From: an uncultured Treponema sp.
Lineage (GTDB): Bacteria; Spirochaetota; Spirochaetia; Treponematales; Treponemataceae
DNA: 26,776 nucleotides
Reading direction: 5' to 3'
NCBI GenBank assembly: GCA_937891125.1
Contig: CALAEZ010000344.1
Coordinates: 1-26,776, forward strand
The notes beneath the pieces were generated by a model that was not told the DNA's origin, did not search any database, and was given only the letters and a program-made list of their open reading frames with translations. Shown here one piece after another: positions 1 through 7,000 of the stretch. Position 1 is the stretch's first letter, and each line of letters starts with the position of its first letter. Both the position numbers and the translations under genes were made by a program.

Positions 1-738
1 CATACCGAAATTTTCAGTAGTATACGTGGATAGATTCATCTTCTTGTATTCTTCCATGCCCTCTCTCACCAGATCAAGCAGTTCTATACGGCTCATTTTA
101 TCAACCCTGTAATGTTTCATAAATCCGGAAGATTTATCGAAGCCCACAAGATAATACTGTTCCCTTTCCCATATAAGACACCAGGGCGACACCTCATATC
201 TCTTCCCGTCACGTCTTGGTACCATCATTTTATCAGCATTCCAGTTAAGATACATAAAACTGATCTGAACATTATTTTCGATGCCTTCCCAGATCGTATC
301 TATATTATAGTATACGCTTTCATTCATTGTCTTAACCCGTCCGCTAACATATACCTGCCTCTTAAGATGATCTCTCTCATGAATGCTGGTAAGCTCAGAA
401 AGGCTGTTGATAAGCTTTGTTGATTTTCCGGTAGTAATAAATTTCGAGGATTGCACCGCATCCACCAACAGCTTGAGTTCAGGCAGTTCAAGGATACGAT
501 TCCCGAGATATGTGCCTTTCTTCGTTCTGATTATATCAAAGCCGAATTCCTCTAATGAATCAAAGCATCGAAATATACTTCTCCGCTCACAGCCGATTCC
601 ATATGATTCCAGTCTGGAAGTCATAATTGCTGCCGACATAGGATGTCCCTCATCCGTTTCCTCCCATAATATCTTCAATACATAGAGAATCTTTGATCTT
701 CTTTCGTCTCTGATATCGTAATTCAATATATAATCCAA
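1..738 (-). CDS. WYL-domain transcriptional regulator, C-terminus cut by window edge
   Basis: Reading the minus strand gives an open frame of about 245 codons with no stop before the window edge. The N-terminal part (ERRSKILYVLKILWEETDE, then CERRSIFRCFDSLEEFG) matches the winged-helix HTH of WYL regulators. The middle contains ISFMYLNW and an RYEVSPW / YYLVGFD / HYRVDKM series typical of the WYL ligand-binding domain. Members of this family are DNA-binding regulators, often responsive to nucleic acid or nucleotide ligands; the target here is unknown. No ATG lies near the expected start. A TTG at 738 or a TTG at 726 is likely, since an AAAGGGG ribosome site lies at about 740-746, close to the first and 13 bases from the second. 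It sits 93 bases after the fused ORF's stop, in the same frame. Frequent AGA, AGG and ATA codons differ from most genes further right and look clostridial. Confidence 0.85.
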   Translation of the reverse strand, partial: MDYILNYDIRDERRSKILYVLKILWEETDEGHPMSAAIMTSRLESYGIGCERRSIFRCFDSLEEFGFDIIRTKKGTYLGNRILELPELKLLVDAVQSSKFITTGKSTKLINSLSELTSIHERDHLKRQVYVSGRVKTMNESVYYNIDTIWEGIENNVQISFMYLNWNADKMMVPRRDGKRYEVSPWCLIWEREQYYLVGFDKSSGFMKHYRVDKMSRIELLDLVREGMEEYKKMNLSTYTTENFGM

Positions 739-831
739 ACCCCTTTCTCTGCTACAATATATTAATGTTACATTGTCTTTTCGTCCTGTATTGCAGAGTC
801 TTATTGTTGTTGCGAATACCAAACCAATCCA

Positions 832-1608
832 TCACACAGAGCATCTGTCAATATCCACATTGACCATATACTTCTCATCGGTAATACCCGCCCCGCTCAC
901 AAGCTCTTCTATCCTTCTCTTAAGCTCCTTATCCTTGGTCTTAACATCATATGGAACCGCAGCATCAAAAAGAATATTGATACAACCGTCACAATCTGCC
1001 ACTCTAAAATCATGAATGGATATTCTCTTATCAATATTATTCTTAATTACTTTTTCTGCAACGCAAATGCGTTTTTCGCCACTATCCATGGCCTGTTTTT
1101 CTAAATAATGGTGGGCTTCTTCTTCCGTCATTTTTTGCTTTTCCATAAGCAAAAGTTTTGCGCGGTTTACAATGCGAATCTCTTCCATTTTGTTTTTTAA
1201 CTTAATAGTCTGGCTGGAAAGGGCTTTTATTTTATAATGAACTGCAATTGCAATTTTAATCGTATTATAAAAATACGTTGACTCAAGTGGTTTTGAAACT
1301 GTAAGAACGCCGTAGCTTTCTACCTGATAGGAAACTTCTTCAAAATGCTCTGACGGCACCAAAAGAAGAACCGTTGCATCTAGCTCAGAAACATTCATTG
1401 CAAAGTCCGTTGCCGTTGCGTCTTTTGAATCTGCAATAATAAAATCAAAATTGCGAGTTTCAGAAAGACGAGAAGCATCGTAAAAATCGTCAGTTACTTT
1501 TAGCTCAAAAAGCGGCGCAATCAAAAATGCTTTTAAAAGAGAAATAACCTTATTGTCATCACTAACAAGCAAAACGCTGTAGGTTTCCTGACTCATCTTA
1601 GCTATCAA
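832..1608 (-). CDS. Chimeric ORF: ANTAR antiterminator regulator fused to the C-terminal tail of a CDF cation-efflux protein
   Basis: 258 codons. Residues 1-120 look like a receiver-type domain (YSVLLVSDDNKVISLLKAF, then SKPLES where the conserved Lys of receivers sits). Residues 125-185 form a coiled coil plus ANTAR helices (IRIVNRAKLLLMEKQKMTEE, HHYLEKQAMD). ANTAR domains bind paired hairpins in RNA to prevent termination, and ANTAR proteins next to glnA are known in clostridia. From about residue 192 the protein instead reads ISIHDFRV, INILFDAAVPYD, IEELVSG, VNVDIDR, which is the cytoplasmic dimerisation domain that ends CDF-family metal exporters. No membrane segments precede it. It overlaps the end of glnA by 11 bases, so the front half is in its natural operon. 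The joint is in frame near 1030-1055. Either a real recombination or an assembly chimera would explain it; the fused tail has no expected role in an ANTAR protein. Confidence 0.8.
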   Translation of the reverse strand: MIAKMSQETYSVLLVSDDNKVISLLKAFLIAPLFELKVTDDFYDASRLSETRNFDFIIADSKDATATDFAMNVSELDATVLLLVPSEHFEEVSYQVESYGVLTVSKPLESTYFYNTIKIAIAVHYKIKALSSQTIKLKNKMEEIRIVNRAKLLLMEKQKMTEEEAHHYLEKQAMDSGEKRICVAEKVIKNNIDKRISIHDFRVADCDGCINILFDAAVPYDVKTKDKELKRRIEELVSGAGITDEKYMVNVDIDRCSV

Positions 1609-2806
1609 TCTCTCCTAAAGCAGATTTTACAAACTCGCTTTGTAAAGCAATTGCTTTTGCATCTTCTAACGATTGCGGTAGAGTCTTTAAGCCAAGTCTG
1701 CCGGCAATTTTGTTGTCAAAAAGATTTTCGCTCGTAAGCTCGCCTGCAGTAAGTTTATTTTTTATGCCGTCAATAGCGGCGTTTATCAACAGAGTAATTG
1801 CAATATACGGATTACAAAGCGGATCTGGAGAGCGAATCTCAATACGGGTTTCCCCTTTTGTAGGAGGAAGCCTAATAAGTGCAGAACGATTTTGCTTTCC
1901 CCAGCTGATATATTTTGGAGCCTTGCTAGAGCCAAGCCGCACGTACGAATTTTCTGTCGGATTTAGGAAATACGTCATTTCTTCCACGTGGCTATAAATT
2001 CCACCAAGAATATATGGAATAAGGTTCGCATTAGAGTTGTTCTTTTTTTCGTCTAAAACGCGATAAGAAAGAATAATATGCATTCCATTTCCGGCTTCGC
2101 CCGCTAATGGTTTTGGACTAAAATCTGCATACAGACCATTACTTGCCGCCTTTGTATTTACAATCCATTTAAAAGTTGCAACATTGTCGGCAGCTGTAAG
2201 CGCGTCAGAATAATGGAAATCAATTTCATTCTGTCCAGGACCTGCCTCGTGGTGGCTGGCTTCCGGCAGAATTCCCATCTGCTCAAGGGTAAAGCAAATA
2301 TCGCGTCTTATGTTTTCGCCATGGTCTTCTGGTGCAATGTCCATGTAGCCGGCTTTATCAAAAGTTTCGTGAGATTTTTCGCCCTTTTCATCCAGCTTAA
2401 AAAGATAGAATTCAATTTCTGTTCCTATCATAAGCTCAATGCCACATTCTTCATTTAGCCGGCGGCAGGCATTTTGCAAAAGCGTGCGACAGTCTTTGCC
2501 ATAAGATTTTCCGTCTGGAGTCTGAATATTGCAGAACATGCGCACAACTTTTCCAGTCATTGGCCGCCAGGGGATTACCGCCAGCGTGCTTGGGTCTGGA
2601 ACTAAGAATAAGTCTGAGTTTTCAGGGCCTTCAAAGCCTTTTACACTGGAAGCATCAAAAGGGATTCCGTCTTTAAATGCCTGCTCCAGTTCTGTTGGCA
2701 TAATCGAAATATTTTTTTGAACGCCTGAAACATCAAAAAAAGCAAGCCGAATGAATTTTACGTCCTCTTCCTGTACAAAATCCAAAACTTCACTTTGTGT
2801 ATACAT
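1598..2806 (-). CDS. glnA: Glutamine synthetase, short type I form
   Basis: 402 residues, catalysing ATP-dependent amidation of glutamate to glutamine in the cytoplasm; the main ammonia-assimilation step. The beta-Grasp domain occupies roughly residues 10-95 (FFDVSG, IPFDASSVKGF). The catalytic domain follows, with IGTEIEFYLF, the metal-binding EASHHEAGPGQNEIDF, the glutamate-binding loop GEAGNGMHI, the arginine-containing RLGSSKAPKYISW and IRLPP segments, and the RIEIRSPDP strand. It is about 40 residues shorter than the 440-residue Bacillus-type enzyme, and no adenylylation-type tyrosine loop was seen. The start at 2806 has GGAG five to eight bases upstream. It overlaps the following ANTAR gene by 11 bases, so the two are translationally coupled. 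A near-consensus promoter and a strong hairpin with a T run lie upstream, suggesting attenuation control. Confidence 0.93.
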   Translation of the reverse strand: MYTQSEVLDFVQEEDVKFIRLAFFDVSGVQKNISIMPTELEQAFKDGIPFDASSVKGFEGPENSDLFLVPDPSTLAVIPWRPMTGKVVRMFCNIQTPDGKSYGKDCRTLLQNACRRLNEECGIELMIGTEIEFYLFKLDEKGEKSHETFDKAGYMDIAPEDHGENIRRDICFTLEQMGILPEASHHEAGPGQNEIDFHYSDALTAADNVATFKWIVNTKAASNGLYADFSPKPLAGEAGNGMHIILSYRVLDEKKNNSNANLIPYILGGIYSHVEEMTYFLNPTENSYVRLGSSKAPKYISWGKQNRSALIRLPPTKGETRIEIRSPDPLCNPYIAITLLINAAIDGIKNKLTAGELTSENLFDNKIAGRLGLKTLPQSLEDAKAIALQSEFVKSALGEIDS

Positions 2807-2879
2807 ACTTTCTCCATTTGTGGTTTATATCAACAAGATTCATTTTTATCAAGCAGAATCTTAGCCTTGTATTTCCTGT

Positions 2880-2916
2880 AAAAAAAGGCGACATCACGTT
2901 TAGTGATGTCGCCTTT
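2880..2916 (-). terminator. Intrinsic terminator-like hairpin in the glnA leader (candidate attenuator)
   Basis: On the minus strand a perfect 14-bp stem (AAAGGCGACATCAC with its complement) encloses the 5-base loop TAAAC and runs into seven T. It starts only about five bases after the predicted transcription start and ends about 75 bases before the glnA ATG, so uninterrupted transcription from the promoter would stop before glnA. A second weaker stem (AAGATTC/GAATCTT, 2835-2862) lies between it and the ribosome site. The loop does not fit the A-n-n-G-n-n hexaloop known for ANTAR targets. Confidence 0.8.
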
Positions 2917-2927
2917 GACCGACTCCG

Positions 2928-2956
2928 ATTATACACTGTAAGTTTTGCGCTGTAAA
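2928..2956 (-). promoter_or_regulatory. Sigma-70-type promoter of glnA
   Basis: Minus strand -35 TTTACA (2951-2956), a 17-base spacer and a perfect -10 TATAAT (2928-2933). The expected start is near 2921, just before the leader hairpin. It lies at the edge of a repressor-gene remnant. Confidence 0.85.
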
Positions 2957-2969
2957 TAGGTTTTTCAGA

Positions 2970-3162
2970 AACAACTTCTATTAAAAAGTTTTTTTGGCGC
3001 ATGGCTTCTTCTATTTCATCTAAAATCTACGCGCTTGCCAGCGAAAGCAGATAGCCTTCGTTTGTTGCAATAATGTCGCACCGTTCAGCCCGAAGAAGCG
3101 CGATGTCTGTCACAATTACCTGACGGCTCACGCCTAGTTCTTTAGAAAGCATACTGCCGGAA
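2970..3162 (-). pseudogene. Remnant of a 3H-domain (NiaR/YrxA-type) transcriptional repressor
   Basis: The minus strand encodes GSMLSKELGVSRQ, VIVTDIALLRAE and DIIATNEGYLL, which is the HTH_11 DNA-binding domain of 3H-type repressors that answer to nicotinate. Its first helix is missing, because the frame breaks at a C9 (plus-strand G9) tract. After GYLLSLASA comes an in-frame TAG at 3027-3029. The same frame then continues ILDEIEEAMRQKNFLIEV, resembling the very C-terminus of this family. The whole ligand-binding 3H domain between the two pieces is absent. What is seen is therefore an N-truncated, internally deleted fossil. The family assignment of the HTH is fairly confident; that of the tail is an inference from its pattern. 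Confidence 0.6.
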
Positions 3163-3171
3163 GGGGGGGGG
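3163..3171 (+). repeat. G9 homopolymer at the joint of two gene remnants
   Basis: Nine consecutive G on the plus strand lie exactly between the truncated HTH remnant and the Res remnant. The length may vary by slippage or be misread. A second G9 tract occurs at 9100-9108. Confidence 0.9.
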
Positions 3172-3180
3172 CTTCTGTAA

Positions 3181-3522
3181 GCAACCATTGCAAGTGTCGA
3201 AGTGTATGGAAAGATTCCACGTCGCACCGTGCGTATACCAACCTATGCAGATGGCACTTATAGCCCTGACTTTATGTATGTGATTCGTCACAACGATGGT
3301 AAAAAACAGCTGAATCTTGTTGTGGAAACAAAAGACAAGGATAAAGACCACATAGACCCAGAGAAACGCAGAAAATTTTGTGCGGCAAAAAAGCTTTTTG
3401 AAAAATTGCAGCAAGAAGTGCCAAATGTTCGCTACTGCCCGCAAATTTCAAAACAAGACATGACGCAAGTAATTGAAAGCGTGGTAAAAGAAGAGACTAT
3501 AAATGCAGCACTCTATGAGTAG
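3181..3522 (+). pseudogene. C-terminal remnant of a type III restriction enzyme Res subunit
   Basis: The frame opens after a TAA at 3178 and runs 113 codons. It reads VEVYGKIPRR, IPTYADGTYSPDFMYVI, then LNLVVETKDK, and ends DMTQVIESVVK. This is the end of a type III Res protein, with the nuclease core visible as PD in SPDF and ExK in VVETK. Res subunits are about 900-1000 residues with a helicase motor; here the motor is entirely missing, as is any Mod methylase. A GTG at 3202 could serve as a start but has no good ribosome site. Translation of a free nuclease domain seems unlikely, so I treat it as a fossil of a lost restriction system. Confidence 0.75.
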
Positions 3523-3534
3523 CGTCTGCCGCTT

Positions 3535-3795
3535 TTACAGTGCATTCTTTCTATACGCGCTGGGGCTTTTTCCTGTTACCTTATGCAGATAGATGTTTTC
3601 CTGTACGCACTGCGGCGTCCGCGTTTGTGTTCCTAAAATCCAGTTTGCAATCATGCGGTAATCCTCTGACTTAAAAAACTGAGCGCGCAGCCCTGCGTCA
3701 AAACGCTCTAAATCCGTGTAAGGCGGCTCAAAAATAAAGGTTTGGATGTTTTGGCTTTCAAAAAGAGCGCGGGCAAGCTGGAAATAATTATGCAT
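3535..3795 (-). CDS. Small hypothetical protein with AraC-like C-terminal tail; possibly a gene remnant
   Basis: 86 codons, ending 13 bases from the Res remnant in convergent orientation. I do not recognise the family. The middle reads EPPYTDLERFDAGLRAQFF and the end YLHKVTGKSPSAYRKNAL resembles the last helix and terminal strand of AraC/XylS DNA-binding domains, but the rest of such a domain is missing. The length suits a fragment assembled by deletion. The ATG at 3795 has no Shine-Dalgarno, but a TATACT box at 3802-3807 ends six bases before it, which would allow a leaderless transcript. It sits between a fossil region and the uxu promoter. Confidence 0.4.
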   Translation of the reverse strand: MHNYFQLARALFESQNIQTFIFEPPYTDLERFDAGLRAQFFKSEDYRMIANWILGTQTRTPQCVQENIYLHKVTGKSPSAYRKNAL

Positions 3796-3880
3796 AAAAG
3801 AAGTATAGTACGTAAGTAAAAGTCGCGCTATTGAAAGCAGGTTGTAGCAATTTCTGTCCTAAAAAAAGCAATTTTTGTGC

Positions 3881-3909
3881 TTTACAAGCATCTGCAAATG
3901 ACTTAATAT
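3881..3909 (+). promoter_or_regulatory. Sigma-70-type promoter of uxuA
   Basis: -35 TTTACA (3881-3886), a 17-base spacer and -10 TAATAT (3904-3909). The expected start, about 3916, abuts a palindromic operator. Confidence 0.75.
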
Positions 3910-3916
3910 AAAAAAA

Positions 3917-3930
3917 TGTAACCGGTTACA
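3917..3930 (+). promoter_or_regulatory. Palindromic operator of LacI-family type over the uxuA start site
   Basis: TGTAACCGGTTACA is a perfect 14-bp palindrome with the central CG typical of LacI/GalR-family sites. Its position on the predicted +1 predicts repression by steric blocking. A shorter palindrome, GACCGGTC (3951-3958), shares the ACCGGT core and lies next to the ribosome site. The LacI-type gene 3.2 kb downstream is the natural candidate binder. Confidence 0.75.
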
Positions 3931-3971
3931 AAGCCAGACGGCACAAGACTGACCGGTCGGAGGAACTCTTT

Positions 3972-5105
3972 ATGGAAATGACATTGCGTTGGTACGGCTC
4001 AAAGTTCGATACCGTTACATTGGAACAGATTCGCCAGATTCCCGGCGTAAAGGGAGTAATCACCACTTTATATGACACAAAGCCCGGCGAAGTGTGGAGC
4101 CGCGAAAGCATCCGCGCTCTTAAAAACGAGGTAGAGGCTGCGGGGCTTCACATTGCAGGTATTGAAAGTGTAAACGTTTCTGACGCAATCAAAACTGGAA
4201 GTGCCGACCGCGACAAGGATATTGCCGCCTACATTGAAACGCTCAAAAATCTGGGTGAAGAAGACATCCACATGGTCTGCTACAACTTTATGCCGGTGTT
4301 CGACTGGACACGCACCGAGCTTGCCCGCGTTCGCAAGGACGGCTCAACCGTGCTTGCCTACACACAGGACGCAGTCGACGCAATCAAGCCTGAGGAAATG
4401 TTCAAATCTATCGCGGGCGACATGAACGGCTCTGTCATGCCGGGCTGGGAGCCTGAGCGCATGGCAAAGGTAAAAGAACTCTTTGCGCTCTACAAAGACA
4501 TCGACGAAGACAAGCTCTTCGAAAACCTCAAATACTTCCTTGAAAAGATTATGCCGGTCTGCGACCAGTACGACATCAACATGGCAATCCACCCGGACGA
4601 CCCGGCATGGAGCGTATTCGGCTTACCGCGCATCATCACAAATCAGAAGAACATCAGCCGCATGATGGCTATGGTCGACAATCCTCACAACGGCGTAACG
4701 TTCTGCTCAGGAAGCTACGGCACTAACCCGGAAAATAATCTGCCGGAAATGATTAGAAGCCTTAAAGGCCGCATTCACTTTGCGCACGTGCGTAACCTGC
4801 GCTTTAATGCGTTCCAGCGCACGGACGGAAGCGCCGTCACTTCATGGACAGGCGAAAAAATCAAGCAGGGAAAGCCTGATTTTGAAGAAGCATGCCACTT
4901 GTCCAGCGACGGAAGCTTTGACATGTACGAAATTGTAAAAGCATTGTTCGACATCGGCTTTACTGGCCCAATCCGCCCTGACCACGGACGCATGATTTGG
5001 GGCGAAAAGGCAATGCCCGGCTACGGCTTGTACGACCGCGCACTGGGAGCCTGCTACATCCAGGGCTTGTGGGAAGCAGTCGAAAAATCCAGCACGAGAA
5101 AGTAG
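3972..5105 (+). CDS. uxuA: Mannonate dehydratase
   Basis: 377 residues. It dehydrates D-mannonate to 2-keto-3-deoxy-gluconate, the third step of glucuronate breakdown, in the cytoplasm with a divalent metal. The TIM-barrel family signature is clear: MTLRWYGSKFDTVTLEQIRQ and PGVKGVITTLY at the start, HPDDPAWSVFGLPRI near residue 208, TFCSGSYG near 245, HFAHVRN near 270, and PDHGRM near 335; these His, Cys and Asp residues form the metal site. The length is close to the 394 residues of the E. coli enzyme. GGAGG at 3959-3963 lies eight bases before the ATG. It is the first gene after a promoter with a LacI-type operator and is followed by uxuB, so induction by a hexuronate-pathway intermediate is likely. 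Codon use is GC-richer than in glnA. Confidence 0.96.
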   Translation: MEMTLRWYGSKFDTVTLEQIRQIPGVKGVITTLYDTKPGEVWSRESIRALKNEVEAAGLHIAGIESVNVSDAIKTGSADRDKDIAAYIETLKNLGEEDIHMVCYNFMPVFDWTRTELARVRKDGSTVLAYTQDAVDAIKPEEMFKSIAGDMNGSVMPGWEPERMAKVKELFALYKDIDEDKLFENLKYFLEKIMPVCDQYDINMAIHPDDPAWSVFGLPRIITNQKNISRMMAMVDNPHNGVTFCSGSYGTNPENNLPEMIRSLKGRIHFAHVRNLRFNAFQRTDGSAVTSWTGEKIKQGKPDFEEACHLSSDGSFDMYEIVKALFDIGFTGPIRPDHGRMIWGEKAMPGYGLYDRALGACYIQGLWEAVEKSSTRK

Positions 5106-5160
5106 CTTACACAAAACAGGCTCCCAGCGGAACCTGGCCCACTTACGCGCGGTAAAAAAA

Positions 5161-5290
5161 GTAGGGTTTTTAGGGGCAAAGCCCCTAAACCGTGCCGGGA
5201 AGAGATGGGGTTTTAGGGGCGGGGAAACCCTCGCTTCGGAGTAGGGGGTGTCCTCGCCCCTAATAAAAAGGGGCTTGGGGGATTCCCCAA
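5161..5290 (+). repeat. Cluster of palindromic REP-like units between uxuA and uxuB
   Basis: The 200-base gap holds three inverted repeats. They are TTTAGGGGC/GCCCCTAAA around a 3-base loop (5169-5189), TTAGGGGCG/CGCCCCTAA (5213-5221 and 5255-5263), and TTGGGG/CCCCAA around GATT (5275-5290). The shared AGGGGC core and G-rich composition mark a dispersed intergenic repeat type. The last hairpin ends five bases before the uxuB ribosome site and could influence its translation or mRNA stability. Confidence 0.7.
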
Positions 5291-5305
5291 AAACAGGAGT
5301 ATATC

Positions 5306-6916
5306 ATGAAACTAACACTTGAAGGCATTAAAGATACAGCCGCGTGGAAAAACGCTGGCGTTTTGCTTCCGGCGTATGACGTTGCTGCTATGCAGGAACG
5401 CACCAAAAAAGAGCCGATTTGGGTTCACTTTGGAGCTGGTAACATTTTCCGCATGTTCATCGGCGGCTTACAGGATACGCTCTTAAACAAAGGCTTAGCC
5501 GACAAGGGCATTATCGCCGTCGAAACATTCGGCTACGACATCATCGACGAAATCTACAATCCGTACAACAATCTGGTGCTTGGCGTTACGCTTAAGCCGG
5601 ACGGAAACGTAGACAAGCGCGTTATTGGCTCTCTGGCAGAAGGCATAAAATCCATTCCGGGAGAAACGGCAGAATGGGCACGCATGAAAGCAATTTTTGC
5701 CGCTCCGTCACTCCAGATGGTAAGCTTTACGATTACCGAAAAAGGCTACGCGCTCTACGGAAGCGACGGAAGTCTGCTTGCTCCAGCGTCTGCCGACATG
5801 GAAGCAGGTCCTGCCGCCCCAAAGACAGCTATGGCACAGGTCGCCGCCCTCCTGTATCACCGCTTTGAAAATGGAGCTACTCCAATCGCAGTTGTCAGCA
5901 TGGATAACTGCTCGCACAACGGCGAAAAACTCCGCGCTTCCGTTACAAAAATGGCAACAGAATGGCAGAAAAAAGGCTTTGTGAGCAAAGAATATATTTC
6001 CTGGCTTGAAGATGAAGCAAAGGTTTCGTTCCCGTGGAGCATGATTGATAAAATCACCCCACGCCCAAGCGAGGAAATCGGTAAGCAGCTGGAAGACTGC
6101 GGCATTGAAAAGATGAAGCCGTTTATTTCCGCCCACAAGACCTACATCGCGCCGTTTGTAAACGCAGAAGGCCCGCAGTACCTTGTAATTGAAGACCGCT
6201 TTCCGAACGGACGGCCTGCTCTTGAAAAAGCCGGCGTTTATCTGACTGACCGCGACACGGTAAACAATGTTGAGCGCATGAAGGTCACAACCTGCCTAAA
6301 TCCGCTCCACACAGGATTAGCTGTCTACGGCTGCTTACTTGGCTACAAGCTGATTGCGGACGAAATGAAAGATGCAGATTTAGCTTCTCTTGTAAACAGA
6401 ATCGGTCCTGTTGAAGGCATGCCGGTAGTAACAGACCCGAAGATTCTTTCTCCAAAAGCGTTTGTAGACGAAGTGATTAACACGCGCCTTCCAAATCCGT
6501 TTATGCCAGACACACCGCAGCGCATTGCCTGCGACACGTCACAAAAAGTGGGAATCCGCTTTGGCGAGACCATTAAAAGCTATGTTGCAAAAGACGGCAG
6601 CGCCGAAAAGCTTACCGCAATCCCGCTTGCAATCGCCGGCTGGTTGCGCTATCTTCTTGCACTGGACGACAACGGCGCGGCTTTTGAGCTTTCGCCAGAC
6701 CCGATGCTCGAGGAGCTCCGCGCAAAGCTTACCGGAATTGAACTTGGAAAGCCAGAGACAGCTGATGGCAAGCTAAAGCCGATTCTGTCTAACGCCAACA
6801 TCTTCGGGAGCGACCTCTACAAAGCAGGCCTGGGCGAAAAGATCGAAGCCATGTTCAAAGAAGAACTCGCCGGCAAAGGCGCCGTCCGCGCTACCCTGCA
6901 CAAGTATGTAGGATAA
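5306..6916 (+). CDS. uxuB: Fructuronate reductase (mannitol dehydrogenase family)
   Basis: 536 residues. It interconverts D-fructuronate and D-mannonate with NAD(H), supplying the substrate of UxuA. The N-terminal Rossmann domain begins IWVHFGAGNIFRMFIGG (about residues 37-53) and continues with VETFGYD. The family's catalytic K-x4-N-x2-H pattern is visible in MKVTTCLNPLH near residue 335, and DRFPNGRPALEKAGV precedes it. The length fits the long polyol-dehydrogenase form found next to uxuA in many anaerobes. The start is chosen by AGGAG at 5295-5299, six bases before ATG. It lies 200 bases after uxuA, separated by a repeat cluster but with no clear separate promoter, so co-transcription is likely. 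Related family members (tagaturonate or mannitol enzymes) are possible but less likely given the neighbour. Confidence 0.9.
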   Translation: MKLTLEGIKDTAAWKNAGVLLPAYDVAAMQERTKKEPIWVHFGAGNIFRMFIGGLQDTLLNKGLADKGIIAVETFGYDIIDEIYNPYNNLVLGVTLKPDGNVDKRVIGSLAEGIKSIPGETAEWARMKAIFAAPSLQMVSFTITEKGYALYGSDGSLLAPASADMEAGPAAPKTAMAQVAALLYHRFENGATPIAVVSMDNCSHNGEKLRASVTKMATEWQKKGFVSKEYISWLEDEAKVSFPWSMIDKITPRPSEEIGKQLEDCGIEKMKPFISAHKTYIAPFVNAEGPQYLVIEDRFPNGRPALEKAGVYLTDRDTVNNVERMKVTTCLNPLHTGLAVYGCLLGYKLIADEMKDADLASLVNRIGPVEGMPVVTDPKILSPKAFVDEVINTRLPNPFMPDTPQRIACDTSQKVGIRFGETIKSYVAKDGSAEKLTAIPLAIAGWLRYLLALDDNGAAFELSPDPMLEELRAKLTGIELGKPETADGKLKPILSNANIFGSDLYKAGLGEKIEAMFKEELAGKGAVRATLHKYVG

Positions 6917-6946
6917 CCCTTACAAGGGCTGGGCGTAAATGACAGA

Positions 6947-6984
6947 ATGCATTGCAAATCAACAAATGTGCATTTGCAATACAT
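6947..6984 (+). repeat. Inverted repeat with a second overlapping palindrome after uxuB
   Basis: ATGCATTGCAAAT (6947-6959) and ATTTGCAATACAT (6972-6984) form a 13-bp stem with one C/T difference that remains pairable as a wobble in RNA. The loop region also holds AAATGTGCATTT (6964-6975), a competing palindrome. It could be a processing site, weak terminator or operator upstream of the LacI gene. Confidence 0.55.
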
Positions 6985-7000
6985 GTAAGCAGACGTAGCC

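Noticed and set aside
2880..2916. glnA leader hairpin as a classic ANTAR-binding motif
   Set aside because: The loop has five bases and lacks the A1/G4 hexaloop pattern, and no first small hairpin fits between the promoter start and this stem.
3142..3444. 100-codon minus-strand open frame across the Res remnant
   Set aside because: Antisense of the Res fragment; the plus strand carries the recognisable nuclease motif.
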